A DNA stretch of 64,000 bases from Pagrus major (Eukaryota; Chordata; Actinopteri; Spariformes; Sparidae), in NCBI RefSeq assembly GCF_040436345.1, contig NC_133233.1, positions 3,049,492 through 3,113,491 on the forward strand. Direction: 5' to 3'. Shown in pieces: positions 17,492-31,702 of the stretch. A model generated the notes under the pieces. That model saw only the letters and a program-made list of their open reading frames with translations, searched no databases and was not told the DNA's origin. How positions within the stretch are numbered: the first letter of the stretch is position 1; every line of letters begins with the position of its first letter. Made by a program: the position numbers and the translations under genes.

Positions 17492-20400
17492 CTACTAGGG
17501 CTCTAACTAATCAGCAGCTTGACAGTAGTTAATAAATACAAATCATTTTCTACAGTGTACAGTTATACAAGTGCACACTGACACATTTGCCTCAGTAGAC
17601 TGAGCATGCTGCTGGGGGAGGGTGCTCCACTGAAGAACATGTTACAAACCTCTGAGCCTATTTGTCCTTTTTACTCTTTTTACTGAGAGTCTTACAGCAG
17701 CACCAACACATGGTCACTACTTCAGTGTAACATGGTGATGATAACATAGGACAGCACACAATATGCTGCGTCATCTGTCAGCCTGTTCATCGTAGTGAGT
17801 TATTTATTCCTGCAATTGTGACAGTTATTGTCATACATTTAGAATTTTCCAGAACCTCCACAAAAACTGTTTGATGCAAACAGACATCGTGATTAAGTGA
17901 GAGATGCATGAATGTCAATGCACACAGGCAACAGTGAGAACAGGAAGGGGAATTAGCCTGCAGAGTAAAATATAGCTTGGCTTTGTTGAAATTGACTCAG
18001 AGACAGCTAACCAGAGCTTTGTACACATTACCTGTCAGACTGGTGACCTGTCATGCTGGGATAGACTCCAGCCCTCTGTAACTGTGAACAGTGTTAAGAG
18101 AATGGTTAGAAACTGTCTTGCCATCTTAATGGGTTTGTTTCACATTACTAGAAGATTAAATAAATGAATGACATAAACTTATGAGAGCAAGAGAACAAGA
18201 GAATTACTGACTCACATTATGTTGTAACAAAATGTGAGCATTCTGGGCACTTTCCCAAGCACCATCAATCTGGCATGAATGTATACAGAATGAGGCAAAG
18301 ATAAAACTCTTTCTTTTCAGACAGTAAACCAAACTTAAGACAAAAGTGTGCAAAATTAAGGCTACTTTGCTCACATTGGTAAGTACTTAAGCTATGCATT
18401 CTATTTCGCACAAGTTACATTTTCCTGTGATCCACCCAGCATGCATACTTCTGAACCATCAACTTTTAGGTGGGGTTCACCTCATATTTTTGAAAAGCTC
18501 TTCCACTAAAAAACAACATGGTAGGAAAGAAGCAAGAACAACTGTTAACAACTGCAGTTTGAGTTCAAAAACAGAAACTTCAAGATTTAAATGAAGAATA
18601 TTCTGCTTGACAGATCACATATGGTACATTTTGATGAAAACAACAAGATATACAATACGTTCAGGAATCATGCTGTCAGATATGCAGGGTGACATTAAAT
18701 AGGCAGTATCTTATGGCATTGTATTGATATAGGTCTTCTGTATTCTGTGTGCAGACCAAAACCATCACTGAATGTATCTACGAACAAGTACTCTGTGTGT
18801 GTCTCCTAAGCCTTCTTCCTCTGTGCCACAGAAATCTATTGTTGTCCAAAAACCATTAAAACACATCAGTGAGCCACACCGGTGCACTGGGACGACATAT
18901 TCCTTCATTGCTATGAACACACACACTGTAGTTCATTTGGACTCAATTCCACACACACCAGCCTACTGAGACAAATACTCCCAAGAGCCACAAATGTGGA
19001 TTAATCAGCTGTTGAAAGTAGTCCCCAACAAATGCACCACTTCCTCCGGTTTGAATAATGTTGACAAAAAGTACAGTGGCCATCTGTTTCAGTAAATTAC
19101 TGAGGCTTTTAAAAATGTAACTATATTTTAGTGAGACATTTAAAAAGATCAGCCCAGTCACCAGTCACATTTCTGCAAACCACAGATTGACATGGCTAGT
19201 CAGATCACATTCACAGTACATGTTTATCACCTGACTTTCATGTCAGAAGGTTGTGTGGACGGGGGTGCAGTCAGAGGCAACAAGGCTTCAAAGCCAGTGG
19301 CTGTGGTCCGAGTTGCATTTCAGAATTTGTAAGCTTGAAACCACTGGATATTTCTAAGGAGCCCTCGGGACTATTTCTAGCCATGTTGGTGGCAACCAAA
19401 TTCTTGATGGTAAGCTGGGCCATTTTGTGCAGTTTTTGGCAACCAAAACAGGTATTTTAAGACAAAACAGTCTTTTCCTAACCAAGTGGTTTTTGTGCCT
19501 AAACCTAACCATTGAAAATTGAACCCAAAGAAACGTTGACTTATCTGTGCCAGCATTTATTCTGGAGATTGGGTTCTTAAAAATGTATGTCTTCAGTAGG
19601 TACCAGTGGGCTTGGGGCTTGGGGCGACACATTAACACAATACTGACTTTGGTCTTTTCATGGGATTTTTACAATCGATAAGAAAACTTTACTGTAACAC
19701 AGGACTTACCTAGCTCAGCTGCTATTAGCTGTATTAGCCTTATGTTAATTTAGCTGTAACCATCACAGTAACCAACTGTTAAAATAAAGATCCCATTATC
19801 TTTCCAGTTGCAGATTAAGGTTTGAATTGAGGGACAACCAGTTTCAGCTTGTGTGCAGATTCACTCTCTTTGCATTGGTCGAGGCTGAAGACATTTAGTC
19901 TTGATAGTTCTAGCCACAAAATCAGATTTAATGTTAAGGACTTTAAAGAAGTGAGTAAGTAAATGTGCGAGGTACCTGGGTCATACAGTGAGGAATGGCT
20001 TGAAAGAACCACTGAAGCATATACTTAGACAATATAGTGAATGACACATTTTTAAGAATGATCAGACAGACAGGCAGTTGAATCCTTCTCTTATGTTTAT
20101 TGAACTTTCATTACATTGTGTAAAAACACTGGAGTTGACGACTGCAGTTCTTCTCTCTCATAGCAGCAAGGTATGTAAATCAAATCAGGTTATTCTGCCA
20201 GACAATAAATAATCTGCCTCTTTGGATGATGTCAATGTTTAAGGAACAACGGATAAAAGCTGCAGTATTAATTTTTATTTTACACAACCTATAAACATAT
20301 ACATATATATTTACTTATATATATGTTTATGTGAATTACTTTGCCTATATTCATAAAAATACAACAGTAGTTTGTAAAATAGATTTGAAGTAGAATATTG

Positions 20401-23400
20401 AGAATTAGCAATGAGTCCATCATTGTCACAGGATGGCATTCTTGAAATGCAACAAATAACAAAACCAACATGGCTGGAATGCAGTTCATCTCTGAACTTC
20501 CTCAGCTCATTTTGAATTGTGTCACATGGAGTCATGTTTGTCAGTGACACCGATGTCTTCATCTCTGCTGAGTGACTTCACTCAGAGCAATCTCCCACAA
20601 TGACTGTTTCCCAATATCACAACACACAGGTGGGGAGGGAGTAGGGGGCATGTGATATTACAGGCAAGTCTGTCAAAAGACTACAAAAGTCACAGTACAA
20701 TAAAAATATATGTAGCTATATAGTACAACCAGACACACTGCCAACTGTTCAGCTAAACTGGATACTTTGTTTGTACAAACGATACATTTAAGAACAAGAA
20801 AAGAGGTCTGTAGCACCATAAGGAGCTTTAGAAGTATGTTAGCAGCTTGATCCAATACCAAAATATATTGCAGTATTGCAGTGTTTCTTACATACACATT
20901 CAATAAAGTTCACTGGTACCACTGAAGCTTATAAAGAAGTTTGACATGATTTGCTGAAGGTCTGTGCCTCTCACTGAAGAGCATCTCCTATCAACTGTGG
21001 GAGACATTCTGATTTTCCTATTTCTTTTTCCCAGGACACTTGAGATTAGAGTCAGAATTGTGAACTTGATCTAATACCGGACTCCAAATATGGACCTACA
21101 TTCTCTGATGTGTAGAGCTATTTTTCTTTCAACTTTCTTTCAACTTTTCTTTCAAACAGAGTTTGTTGCTTTTATTCTCCCCACATCACATTTCTGGAGT
21201 CTCTCATGTAATCAAATCTGCTATACAAAAAGTTGAAACTGCAGGTCACTAATTGGAAAATTTGTGTTCATGCAACAGCTTTCAGACAGAAACCACTAAG
21301 AAATTCAGTAATATTTCATATGTCATAATATGTCACACTGAGGTCAAAGGATGACAGATGAGGAAAAATCACCCTGGGCGTTATTGAACATATATCTTGT
21401 TTGTCTTTTTAAACAACCCATGACAAGATGATATAGTGCTATCTAATCGTCCATGTAAGCTTCATTATTGCTTATGCTCTCACCTAAACCAGCGGTTGAA
21501 TAGTCAAGAAGGACTTCTGAAAAACAAGGCCTACAAAAATCTGTGTTTAAGGTACATTATTTGTTAAAAGACCCCTCAATGAGATACACAGAACACTTGT
21601 GCAAGTAAAGCAAAAATGACACTTTGATAGGAAAAACACTGTCAAAATTGTACCTGTAAAAATAAAACATTTTATATTGTATTTACATGTTATTGTTCTC
21701 TAAAAGAGCTAAATATATCATCTATACATTTGTAATAAAGGTTTTGAACAGAGGGTATTGGAGGAAATAAAGGCATTCAATTTACAAAAAGTGCTATGAA
21801 AAAAATTAGCGGCTTGCTAACATCTCATGTAAAACCACAAACCTTCACAAGATACAAATAGCAAACTTCCATAAATGTTTTTAAACATTACACATTCAAC
21901 TTTACATATCACACAACCCAGAAAAATATTGTCCATTCATGTCTCATCAAGTCCTGTCATTCAGGAAAGAAAAGGGGAAGTTAACACTTCTAGTTTATCA
22001 TCAGTTTTGAATCTCGGAGCACAAAAACAAGATGAGTATTTGAGGTAAATGATAACACTATTGGATTGTGTATCCATAAAACATTTCATGGAATTAAGAT
22101 GCACCATCTGTTAACTGTGGTGGAAGGGAGAAGGTGAAGTTTGGCAAAATCTTTTGCAGGCCGTAAAGTTCACATTTTTGCTGTATAGTGTGCAGTCCGA
22201 TGTCTTGAAAGTATAAAAAGTGTCCAAAATGATGTCTATTCTACTGATGAAATATGTTACCTTTATTTTACGAAATAATATAAATAGGCTAACATCACCT
22301 TTGTGACTTTTCATCCTTCAGTTAGATTGTTGTAGGGCTGATTATTGATTAAAAAGAAAAATGTAATGTGTACAGTATGATACCAGAGTTTTGATACTGA
22401 TGCCAAAAGAATATATAAACTAAGTTTTTCAATGAAACCTTTTTTTTTTATTATTATTATTTTCATTTTACGAAATAAGCAACAGTCATCAAGTGTTGAG
22501 AATTAAAGTTCACTCATGACCTTGGGAACAGTAGTTGGACATAACAATTTTAACTTACTACATTTTGTACAGCCCTTTAAACAACATCTCGCAGCCTGCA
22601 TCAAAAAATTGAGTATGCTCAGTTATTATGCAGTTTGTTCTCTTTTCATTTTGTGACACAAAGTGGAGCTTTGGTCACATTATCAATTTTAAAATGTTTA
22701 AGATGTCCAGTCCAGCCCATCCTCATAAAAATGACCATATAGGTCAAATGCTCAAGCTGCTTATTACAACCCATATTTATGTTTCTTGTTAGGCGGCGAC
22801 CTCTGGTGGCTTTAGTGATTATTACAGCAGCAATAGAGGACATCAGGTGGCACAGTACTAAGAGAGACAAAGGTCACAATATGAGGAGGGAGGGGTGGAT
22901 GGTTGAGTTAAACAAACACAGAGCACACATCTTCACAGAGGAGACTGCTGATCATGTCCCATGTGAAACTAAAAGTTAACGGTGAGTTGTTATAAATGTA
23001 GCAAACTTACATCACATACATGACGTAACTGAAGTTACATATGTAATGCACTTATTTTAATCCAAACTTTGATCTTTTCCTAAACCTAACCAAGTAGTTT
23101 AGGGGAATAAACCTAATCTAGTAGTTTTGTTGCCAAAAACTAACCAAATTGCAAGTGCATGACAAAGGTCCAGTACATCTGTCACTGCAAGCCTGCATCG
23201 GTCATGTTTATGGGAACGGTCATATCTGTCATTTTGTCAGATATGACAGTCGTTAAGGTATGAGGATGTGTTGGCATAAGCAGTCAGACAACAACTCTGT
23301 AGTAAAATAAGGTAATAACTTAAACATAGTAAGTAATAATAAGTATTATCTAATACTGGCTGAAGAAGGCAGTGTGCCAAAACTAAGAGAGAGTACTGCT

Positions 23401-24433
23401 TTCCCATTCTTTTATATGTATGCCTGTGAGCCAGCACCTAGCATAGGTGTGTGTTTTCCCTCAGTTGTTATTCAAATTTTGAATTATATCAGGAACTACT
23501 GGGTTAAAGAAAAAGACAACAAGAGGAATCTGACCAGACAACTTATGTCAGCATTCAGTAAAGGTTTTGGTATTCAGTGCTACACACACAGACATTTCAG
23601 TCAATACCCAGCCCTACTTTGCTGGCTAGCGATTGCTAGCATGATGTTAACTGTATGAGAAAGGAGACTAGGGTTCTAAACCCAAAGCTAGCAACAGATG
23701 GAAAACACATTGTGAGACCTCAGTACCTTGTATGTTTCTCAATGATTTGGAGCATGCCACACAAACCTTATTGAAGGAATCATAATTGTACTTCCAGCAG
23801 TATGTTGCATCTTTAAATCTTTTGTTGTGATCTCACAGATGTCTGCTAGGGTTTTCAGAGTGAATACTATGCGACAAAAGTGACATAGATGGTGCTGAGG
23901 TCACACATGAGGCCAACCCAAACTAAGCAAATTTATGTTCAATGCAACACTACCACATTTAGAAAATCTAGATGTACAACACATTCAAGAGAGGTAATGG
24001 CAGTTGCTAATGACATGTAAAAGCAATGCATCAGTGCAACTGTAGTTAACTGTTGTTAGCAAATTTATCTCTTGAACGTCAATTTTCTGCTTAATGGTCC
24101 ACTTATCGCAGATGTAGTCAGTAACGGCTTGTTCCAACACTTCACTGAAGCTGTAAAATGTTAACACAATCCAATATTCAGACCTAAGTCTGATGTCTTG
24201 ATGTCTTGTTCATCATTCCAGCATAGATCTTTGGAAATGATGGAATCGTTAATCATTTCGAAGGTTATAAGTGAAAGGTGATGTTAGTAGAAGATACTGT
24301 AATGTTTAACTTGTAGGAAACAATGAATAAAAATATACAGTATATGTAACATGCATCTGTTCCAACACAGCCATTATTTGTGCCATTTTCTTACAACAAC
24401 AAAAAAGCCCTTTCGTATTTTTTATGTTGATTT
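17492..24433. other. mos-plag1 intergenic region, no recognised gene
   Basis: About 7 kb of AT-rich DNA with only short open frames. Segments near 19380-19560 and 23050-23170 share the words CCTAAACCTAACCA and GGCAACCAAA/TTGCCAAAAACTAACC, suggesting fragments of one dispersed repeat. Microsatellite-like TATA runs occur near 20290-20330. Part of the interval may belong to a long plag1 3' UTR, but no boundary can be set. Confidence 0.45.
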
Positions 24434-24622
24434 TAAAGGTCCAGTTTATAAGATAGTTGATTGTTGAGTCTCAATCCCTAACTTGACAAATACTCACTCT
24501 TTAGCTGACTTTCACTTCAACCTAAAGTGTCAGTATTCAACAAGCTGGGAAACCCAAAGCATCAGTATTTGCAGATTTGGGAATGAGACTTAATCAACTA
24601 TCTTACAAATTGGACCTTTAAA
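24434..24622. mobile_element. palindromic-end MITE, AAGGTCC / GGGAATGAGAC family
   Basis: The left end (AAAGGTCCAGTTTATAAGAT and onward to GAGTCTCAATCCC) and the right end read in reverse (AAAGGTCCAATTTGTAAGAT to AAGTCTCATTCCC) are near-identical inverted repeats of about 45 bp around a roughly 100-bp core with AAAGCATCAGTATTTG. No coding capacity. Related copies are at 44705-44898, 47786-47931 and a partial one at 8092-8214. Confidence 0.75.
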
Positions 24623-25983
24623 TGACAACTGATATATATATTTTTTTAGTTGTGCCTTACTTTAAGAAAAATAAGGCACAACTTCTGCTTACAATGTATG
24701 ATTTGAGTATGTCCATACTAATGCCTGAGCAGTGAAGCTACTGTACATGACTGTAAGACTTAAAGAAGACAAGGTGGAAATGTGCATTTGTGTCTGTGTG
24801 GACTGACTGAGGCACTGACCTCCAATCTGAGATGAAATGCAGCTACTGCTCATTAATTCTCTTCAAAACGTATAACCAAACATCAGAGAATGCTGAGAGG
24901 CCCCTCTGTCTATGGTTTAGTTAGAGGTGAAAGCCCTGAATGACTGCAGAAAATAGCAAACATTCCACCTAAACAAACAAATTTAAAAGATAAGGGTCAC
25001 AGATGTGTTCACAGCAAAACATCTTTCAAAAAAGGTTGTATGTCAATTTTGTATTTTTTATAGATGTCACACCTATCCATGCAGACAATTTTGGTTTATT
25101 TTGTCCAGGTTTTGATACTCATACCACCACACCAGTACAATGGAGGTAACAACAAATCCTATGGATACTGGACTGAATTTCTCAGTGCCCTTTCACCTCC
25201 ATTTTTTTGGAGTGAAGACATATTGTATCCCAAAAAACAACGTTTTACAATTCCCAAAGCAGTTAAAACTGTCTGCTAACACTTTTAACTGATTTGGTGG
25301 TCTTTTAAAGTTTTAAGTAGAAATGGACTACCTAAACAAATGATATAAATCTAGCATGCTTTGGCCCAATTTGACTCAATTAAGATTTTCTTCTCAGTTC
25401 TTTTCCAGAACTGCCCTGCTTCACATTAATGCAGTTCTTCATATTTCGTTTGGGAGATGCCCAAGCACCATTCTAGTCTTCTATTGCCTGTTGGTAAGCG
25501 GCGTTTCTGGTACAGTTAAGTGCCTTCCTAAAAGGCACTAGAAGCAGTTAAAGAAGGTGTTTACTGATCAGATTTCAACTGACCCAGAACTCTCTGGTCA
25601 CATGCCCCTAAAACAGAGCACATGTTTTGTTTCTACCATCTCAAAAATGTGTTTTCAGGTGAACAACACTTCCCAAAAGCTAGAAACCAGTGCTGAGACC
25701 TGAAGAGGAGGCATTTAGGCAAATCCTGTCACCCTCCATAAATAGTAGGATTTTACTCAAATTAGTGTGCTTTAATATATATGTATGGCATGAATGCATT
25801 TGTGAATTCCCTAAAAGATGTGTGCTATTAGCCTGCATATCAACACTGATCTTAAAAGACCATCTGAGCACTGAGGATTTGCCTGTATATCTTATTGACC
25901 TTTTGAGCCCAGTTGGAATATGTAAATACAATTTTCCAGCAGAATAAGTAAGAATCAGATGAGATGCTAAGTTTAACTCATTT
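24623..25983. other. no recognised gene; small perfect hairpin at 24648-24683
   Basis: A 12-bp perfect inverted repeat (AGTTGTGCCTTA at 24648-24659 and its complement at 24672-24683) has a 12-nt loop. Otherwise nothing was recognised. Confidence 0.4.
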
Positions 25984-26500
25984 AAGGATAACTCCACCAA
26001 TTTTACACATTAAAGTGTATTTAAAGATCTTGGGAAGAACTACTGCATATGTGAAAAAAGTCTTATAAAGCCTTTTGTGGCTCCAGAGGGAGCTGCGTGC
26101 AAGCTGATAAATTGCTTCAAGTGATGTCACTCAGTGGCTAAGTTGCATTGTGGGTATTGTAGACACCAGGTTGAGTCCTCTGGTATCACTGCACTCCTAT
26201 AACTCTGTTTGACTCATTATGGGCAATTTAAAAACAAAATCAATAGAGCAAAACCAGAGATATCATCTTTTTTTATTCCACATAGTCTTCTTCCTTTTCA
26301 AAACCTGCTGCCTACATTACTCACAATGCAACTTAACCACTTAACTTAGCCACTGAGTAACATCACTGGACACTGCAAATGTTCAGGTTACACACAGCTT
26401 TCTCTGGAGCTTTTATACTAGCTTCAGCTTTATACTACGTTTTTCACAGATGCAGTAGTACCCCCCAACACCTGTCAACACACTAATGTGTGTTACTCTT
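25984..26500. repeat. imperfect foldback (inverted-repeat) element
   Basis: The left half contains, in order, ACTACTGCATATGTGAAAAA, GCTCCAGAGGGAGCTG, GTGATGTCACTCAGTGGCTA and AGTTGCATTGTGGGTA. Read in reverse, the right half contains ACTACTGCATCTGTGAAAAA, GCTCCAGAGAAAGCTG, GTGATGTTACTCAGTGGCTA and AGTTGCATTGTGAGTA in the same order. The arms are therefore about 200 bp, with a core near 26175-26260. No protein is encoded. Confidence 0.7.
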
Positions 26501-29463
26501 GTTACTCTTTCAAGAGCAATTACACTGAATCCCTATTCAAATTTGCATGAAAACTGGAGTGCCACCAGCTATTTCTTTCATATTTATAAACAGTATTTCA
26601 ATTACTATTTCCATTATTGAGAAAGTGTAAACTGAGTAATCGTGTTTCTACATTTCAGAGACATCATGTTCACAGATTTAGGCAGAGTAGTCAAAACATA
26701 CAAAATGTGTTTTGTGTGTTAGGAGGTGACTTCCACTTTAATCTCACAGTAAGTGAAGTGAAGCCATGCCTGTAGAAGTCAGAACATGTGGACAGTCATT
26801 TTCATCATCAGACTGCTGAACTGATTCTCAACTTTCAAGTATTTTGGAACTTACAGTGGAGATTATGCTAAATTTGCAGTTTTTCTAAATGTGGTTTAGA
26901 AGACCTGCATGTTTAGTCTTAATGGAGGCAAAATATACTTAAGTATGTTTTCTACACCTCTCAAACCTTTGCACAAGTTGAAAAATGATTTATGATGGTG
27001 TAAAACATTTAGAGTCAGGCTTCAAAAATGGAATGACGACCAAGGTGTTGCATAGTTAGTCATACAAGATTTGCTCTTTGAATATTTGTTTCACATCCCA
27101 TTCGGCTAAAATACCAAAATAACTTATAACTTTTATAACTTTCTTATACTAGTGAGGAGTTCCACATTGGATGAGAAAAAACTGAATTAGCATTTTTTAC
27201 ATTTATATTCTATATGTAGTTCTTGGTTCTAAGATAGAAAGTGGCCATAACATTTGGTAAGAGAATATTTGCAATTAATCTGGCAATTGTCAATTTCAAT
27301 TTGAATGTGTATATTGGTGGTGCACATAGTAAAACGTATTGTTTTCTTCAAATATTAAATGTTTAAACTGGAGTACATCATCTTTTTATTGTTTATGCTA
27401 TGCTATGCTGCTATTATGCGTTGTCATTTTTTAGATATTAGGGGGATGGCAATGCAGTAAGGAGGGTGGGGGTCCAGTATAAATATCAGTTAAGCTATGG
27501 AGTTTTTCCTTTTATTTTCAAAGCCAAGCATTAGGTTCAAACCAAGCTCACAACAATATTTGTAGTTTTTGGAGTCCTCAATTTGCATTGTTATAGTTCA
27601 TGTTTGCATACTGTCCTTGTGATGACTTTTTATAATACGTACCTAGTACAATCTACGACTAAATAGTTTAATTTCAGTCCAACAGCCACAAACAAGTCAA
27701 CTATACTTCTAAGAAGTCTAAGTCCGACTGAAATGCACAGGTGCTTATCTACATACAGGAAAGGAATGAAGGAGATACTTCATGTGAGTGATCATAATTG
27801 TTGCAGGAATAATACCTTCATCCTTGAAGGAGTGCTTGTTTTGTGGTCTTTGATGAAATAGTTTTTTTTTTTTGATAACCATTGAAAAATAAGGCACAAT
27901 GACACAAACAAAGGGAGAGTGGAACAGCTCAGCAGTCATGTTCAAGGCCACCGGCAATGACACATTCAGCTTGTAGTATTAAGTCTTTCTATGAAATAAC
28001 TCTACTGGGACATTTGACATGGACCCTTTCAGCTGGTAGACTGGGTAGGGCTCATGAATGGCTCACAGTGAATGGTTATGTGTGTTTCTGTTTCATGGTT
28101 AAAAGAGTAATTTCTCTGTGTTTCAGTGGAGAAATTGGTGCTTGTTAATCCAGATACATGGTTGATCTCAATTGTCTAACTGGGGATGCTGTGCATGTGC
28201 GTGTGTGGTGAAGAGGATGTTCACAGGGTAAAATTGAACAAGGACAGCCCTTGGTGTCAGTTCATTCTATATGTACCCTGATGAGATTTGTCTTCTACCT
28301 GAACAGTCTACGGTGACGTTTAAGTAGGTATAAGCCAGCTCTGTTTGTGTGTGGTTGACTTTGGTTTGGGGATGGGGATAGCTAAGAAAGAGACACATTT
28401 CATCATTTACGAAAATGTACCCACTGTTGGAGAATTAAGAATAAACTTTACCAGAAAATCACTACACCATTATGAAATGTAAAATTGTAATACTGTTGCT
28501 CAGTAGTTCCTACCCAGTACCTTGTCTATGACAATGTGAATAAACTTCGGCTTTATGGATCAAAAGGACCAGACTGATGGTTTTGCATGTTTTAGACTAT
28601 TTACTACTAATCACATATACTTAAACTTTTTCTGCATAGCATATCAGAGATGTTTCAATTGAGTTTTGCCATCTTCCAGGAAGCTGTTAGTTTCCTATTA
28701 TTTCTCTGAATATTGGAAAGAAAGTTGAGACTTGAAATCAGGTTGTGTAATCCAGCACAGTGAACATGATGTCTGCTTTTACTGCTGACAATGAGCTGTC
28801 ATTGTATGTTAATGCAGTTGTAAGCATATACATTACAATGAGGTTATTGAAAAAAAAAACTATTAGCAGACATGATCACTGGAATGAATTAACCAACTCA
28901 AATAAGTGTTTTTTTCATATCGGTTAGAAATCAATGAAACACATTAGCTGCCTGGAACATTGCAATGTATCTTAAGTCTGATATGGTTTGGGAAATGGTC
29001 AGCAGTCATTTAAAGTACATGTATTAAATAGATGTAAATGGGCAAAAACATCCCAAAACGACAGATTGGTCCCTACGACAAAAAAGAAAAACACAAAACA
29101 AAGGTCGACTGTGATGACAGACTACATCACAAAGTTCAAAGTGCTGCACAAATAAAACAATATACATTGCAAAATCTGCATACTAGGGTGAATCTATTCT
29201 AAAGCATGGGGAATTAGGAAAAGAAAGGAAAATGTCACTGCAATCAAATTACTATTGTCATTCATCTATGTAAAAGTTATACAACTCCCAAAAAAACTAA
29301 TTCATGTTTAAACTGACACACTGTCACGATTAAGTCGTGTCCACATAATTGTGGAAAAACTTTTTTTTGTGGTATATTTCACACTGGTGTTAGTCGTGCA
29401 GTGCACAGAGCATTGCTGACTTTTGTGAGCACAGCCCGTGGCTGAATTCTACTGCAATCACAG

Positions 29464-29467
<4 letters not shown>
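26501..29467. other. plag1 downstream region, no recognised gene
   Basis: AT-rich sequence downstream of plag1 (minus-strand gene). Minus-strand AATAAA words occur, for example near 27383 and 27510. Vertebrate plag1 is known for a long 3' UTR, so part of this may be transcribed, but no end can be fixed from sequence alone. Confidence 0.4.

Positions 29468-29536
<69 letters not shown>
29468..29536. repeat. (TA)n(CA)n microsatellite
   Basis: About 19 TA units pass directly into about 14 CA units, within what is probably the plag1 3' UTR or flank. Confidence 0.95.
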
Positions 29537-29538
<2 letters not shown>

Positions 29539-29909
29539 CTTTGAAAAGTCATTTCTGCTGGTAATCAGAACGGATCATGATAGGTTATATGACTTTCAAA
29601 TAGCAAGAAACTGAGAATTTGGAAATTGTATTTGCATTAAAACCAAGTACAAGAGGATACATTTTCTACTATTTTGTGACATGGCATGAAGGCATAGTGG
29701 TGGTAAATATAAAAGTGTGTGTGCGTGTGTGCGTGCATGCTGATCATCATGTGTCTGCTAGGTATATTAGTGTCTGCTCATGTTGTCACCTTCACACGTG
29801 TTGCTGGTATCTCATTTCAGTGTCTGCTGGTGTTGCTGTGTAGCTCGACATGTGTGTCAGTATGTGTGAGCGTGTGTGTGTGTGTGTGCTATGCGCAGTA
29901 CATACTGGA

Positions 29910-31552
29910 TCACTGAAAAGCTTGGTGGAAACGGGGCAGTGTGGTGGGTGTGCTCAGGTTGGATATGAAGGAGGAGGGGAGCCCTTGAAGTGGATTCTCT
30001 GCAGCCTCTGGGCCGTCAGGGGGATGGGGGGGCAGCTGAACAAGAGATGTGGGCTCTTCGTGGGGTGGATAGGCGACGCCCTGGCCCCCACTGCCCCCTG
30101 CGTGGCTGTACGGAGGCCCATTGAGCGGCAGGAAGTTGAAAAGCTGTGAGAAGTCCATCAGAGAGGAGGATGAAGCCAGAGAGTCGCCTACAGAAGCTGC
30201 TGCCACCGTTGTGGACATTTTGGACAGGGACACCTCCTGGCTCGTCTCCTCCAGCACGCCCACTTGAGTCTCCAACTCTAGTTTGGAGGAGGTGAGTTGG
30301 GGTTCTTGGGCTGCAGAGGATGAAGAGGGCATGCTGCTCTGCAGCTCCATCAGGTAGGTCTCCAGTTCTCCCTTTAGATTTTGCTCCCGCTCCTGTGAGG
30401 AGAAGGTGTATGAGGTAAAGTTGGAGCCCAGCGGGTACTTTAAAGAAAAGGGGTGTGTAGAGGTGGGGAAGGGCTCTGTGTCCAGGACGGGGCCTGTGTA
30501 CATGTTGAGCTGGTGCGGCCTCGGTGTCAGCATTCCTGGGAGTTCGCCCTTGATCCCCCCAGACGGCAAGTCATAGACAACTGGCTCCAGCGAATCAGCT
30601 GGCTCAGTTTTTACCCTCAGCAGCTCCCGGGCATGGCTCTTTTTCATGTGACGTGTCAGGTGGTCTTTCCTCCCGAAGCGCTGGGCACAGTACTGGCAAA
30701 GGAAGTCCTTGCGTCCTGTGTGCACCACCATGTGGCGTCGCACGTCTTTACGGGTGTAAAATCGCCGCTCACAATGCTCGCAGCGATGCTTTTTCTCTTT
30801 GGTCCCACCAGAGGACTTGCCAGCGTGTGTTTTGAGGTGTTCCAGAAGAACCCCTGTGCTGGGGAACGGCTGCAGACACACTTGGCAGGTGAGGTCTCCA
30901 CTGTTGGCGGCGTGGAGGGCGAGGTGGCGTTTGAAGCCCAGCTTGGTGTTGTAGCTCTTGCCACACTCCTGACAGTTGAATGCTTCCTTGTACGGGTCGT
31001 GAGTGTGTAGGTGATTCTTTAAGTGATCCTTGCGGTGGAACATTTTCTCACAGTATGAACACTTGTGGTTTTTTTCTGGCGAGTGAGTTGCCATATGCCT
31101 TGGAACACAGACACATTCTATAAGAACTCAGAATTGTTGCAATCATGTTTTAAGTAGGCATGCTTTACATCACACATAAACACAAGACCTGAATACTACT
31201 ATTCATAAACACATAATTCTGACTACTATTGAGCACTATGTTACCAAAGGTGCAAAGAGAAAGCAACATGCTGCAGCCTGCTATGTACTGCTGCTTGTCT
31301 GTACCGTAGCAGCTTGTATTTGGAGACGAAAGCCTTGGTGCAGTCAGGATGGGAGCAGCGGTAGGGTCTTTCTCCTGTGTGAGAATATGAGTGCACCTTC
31401 AATTTCTCCAGACTGTTGAAAGCTTTCTGACACTCCTGGCAGGGGAAATTTTTCTTCGGCTTCCCCTCTGCTCTCCTGCGCCTCCCCATGGGTGGTGCAA
31501 GCTTGGCTTTCTCCAGGATGTGGTCACGGTGGCCCTGGCTTCCCGTGGCCAT
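29910..31552 (-). CDS. plag1: PLAG1 zinc-finger transcription factor, two coding exons
   Basis: PLAG1 is a nuclear C2H2 activator of growth genes such as IGF2. Coding exons are 31552-31305 and 31098-29910 (minus strand). The donor after CTACG (GTACAG) and the acceptor before GCATATGG join in phase 2 to give LLRHMATHS, so the product is about 478 residues, close to the 500 of human PLAG1. A basic stretch, [12 protein letters not shown] (about 23-34), fits a nuclear localisation signal. Seven C2H2 fingers span about residues 38-238, starting [10 protein letters not shown] and ending RHMKKSH. RVKTEP (about 244-249) is a sumoylation-type motif. The rest is a Ser/Pro-rich activation region with [15 protein letters not shown], and the protein ends in LPRFHQAFQ as in PLAG1. 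PLAGL1 and PLAGL2 are less likely given this tail and the mos/chchd7 neighbours. 5' non-coding exons were not located. Confidence 0.96.
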
Positions 31553-31667
31553 GGCTCTCTATGGTAGCCCAGCTACATGGACAGGGGCGCAGTGGCCAAC
31601 TAGTACTGATGCAATTATTCTATCCAGTTTTATGTTCTCAACACCGCCCGGACTCAGGGGCCTGAGA

Positions 31668-31702
31668 GAGAGAGAGGGAGAGAGAGAGAGAGAGAGAGAG
31701 AG
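31668..31702. repeat. (GA)n microsatellite just upstream of plag1 start exon
   Basis: A run of GAGAGA units with one GGG interruption, about 115 bp upstream of the plag1 start codon. Confidence 0.9.

Noticed and set aside
29468-29536. Regular short repeats considered as a CRISPR-like array
   Set aside because: Simple dinucleotide microsatellite in a vertebrate genome. No spacer structure.
30453-31010. 185-codon plus-strand frame
   Set aside because: It is antisense to the plag1 zinc-finger exon. Long antisense frames are common opposite C2H2 finger coding sequence.
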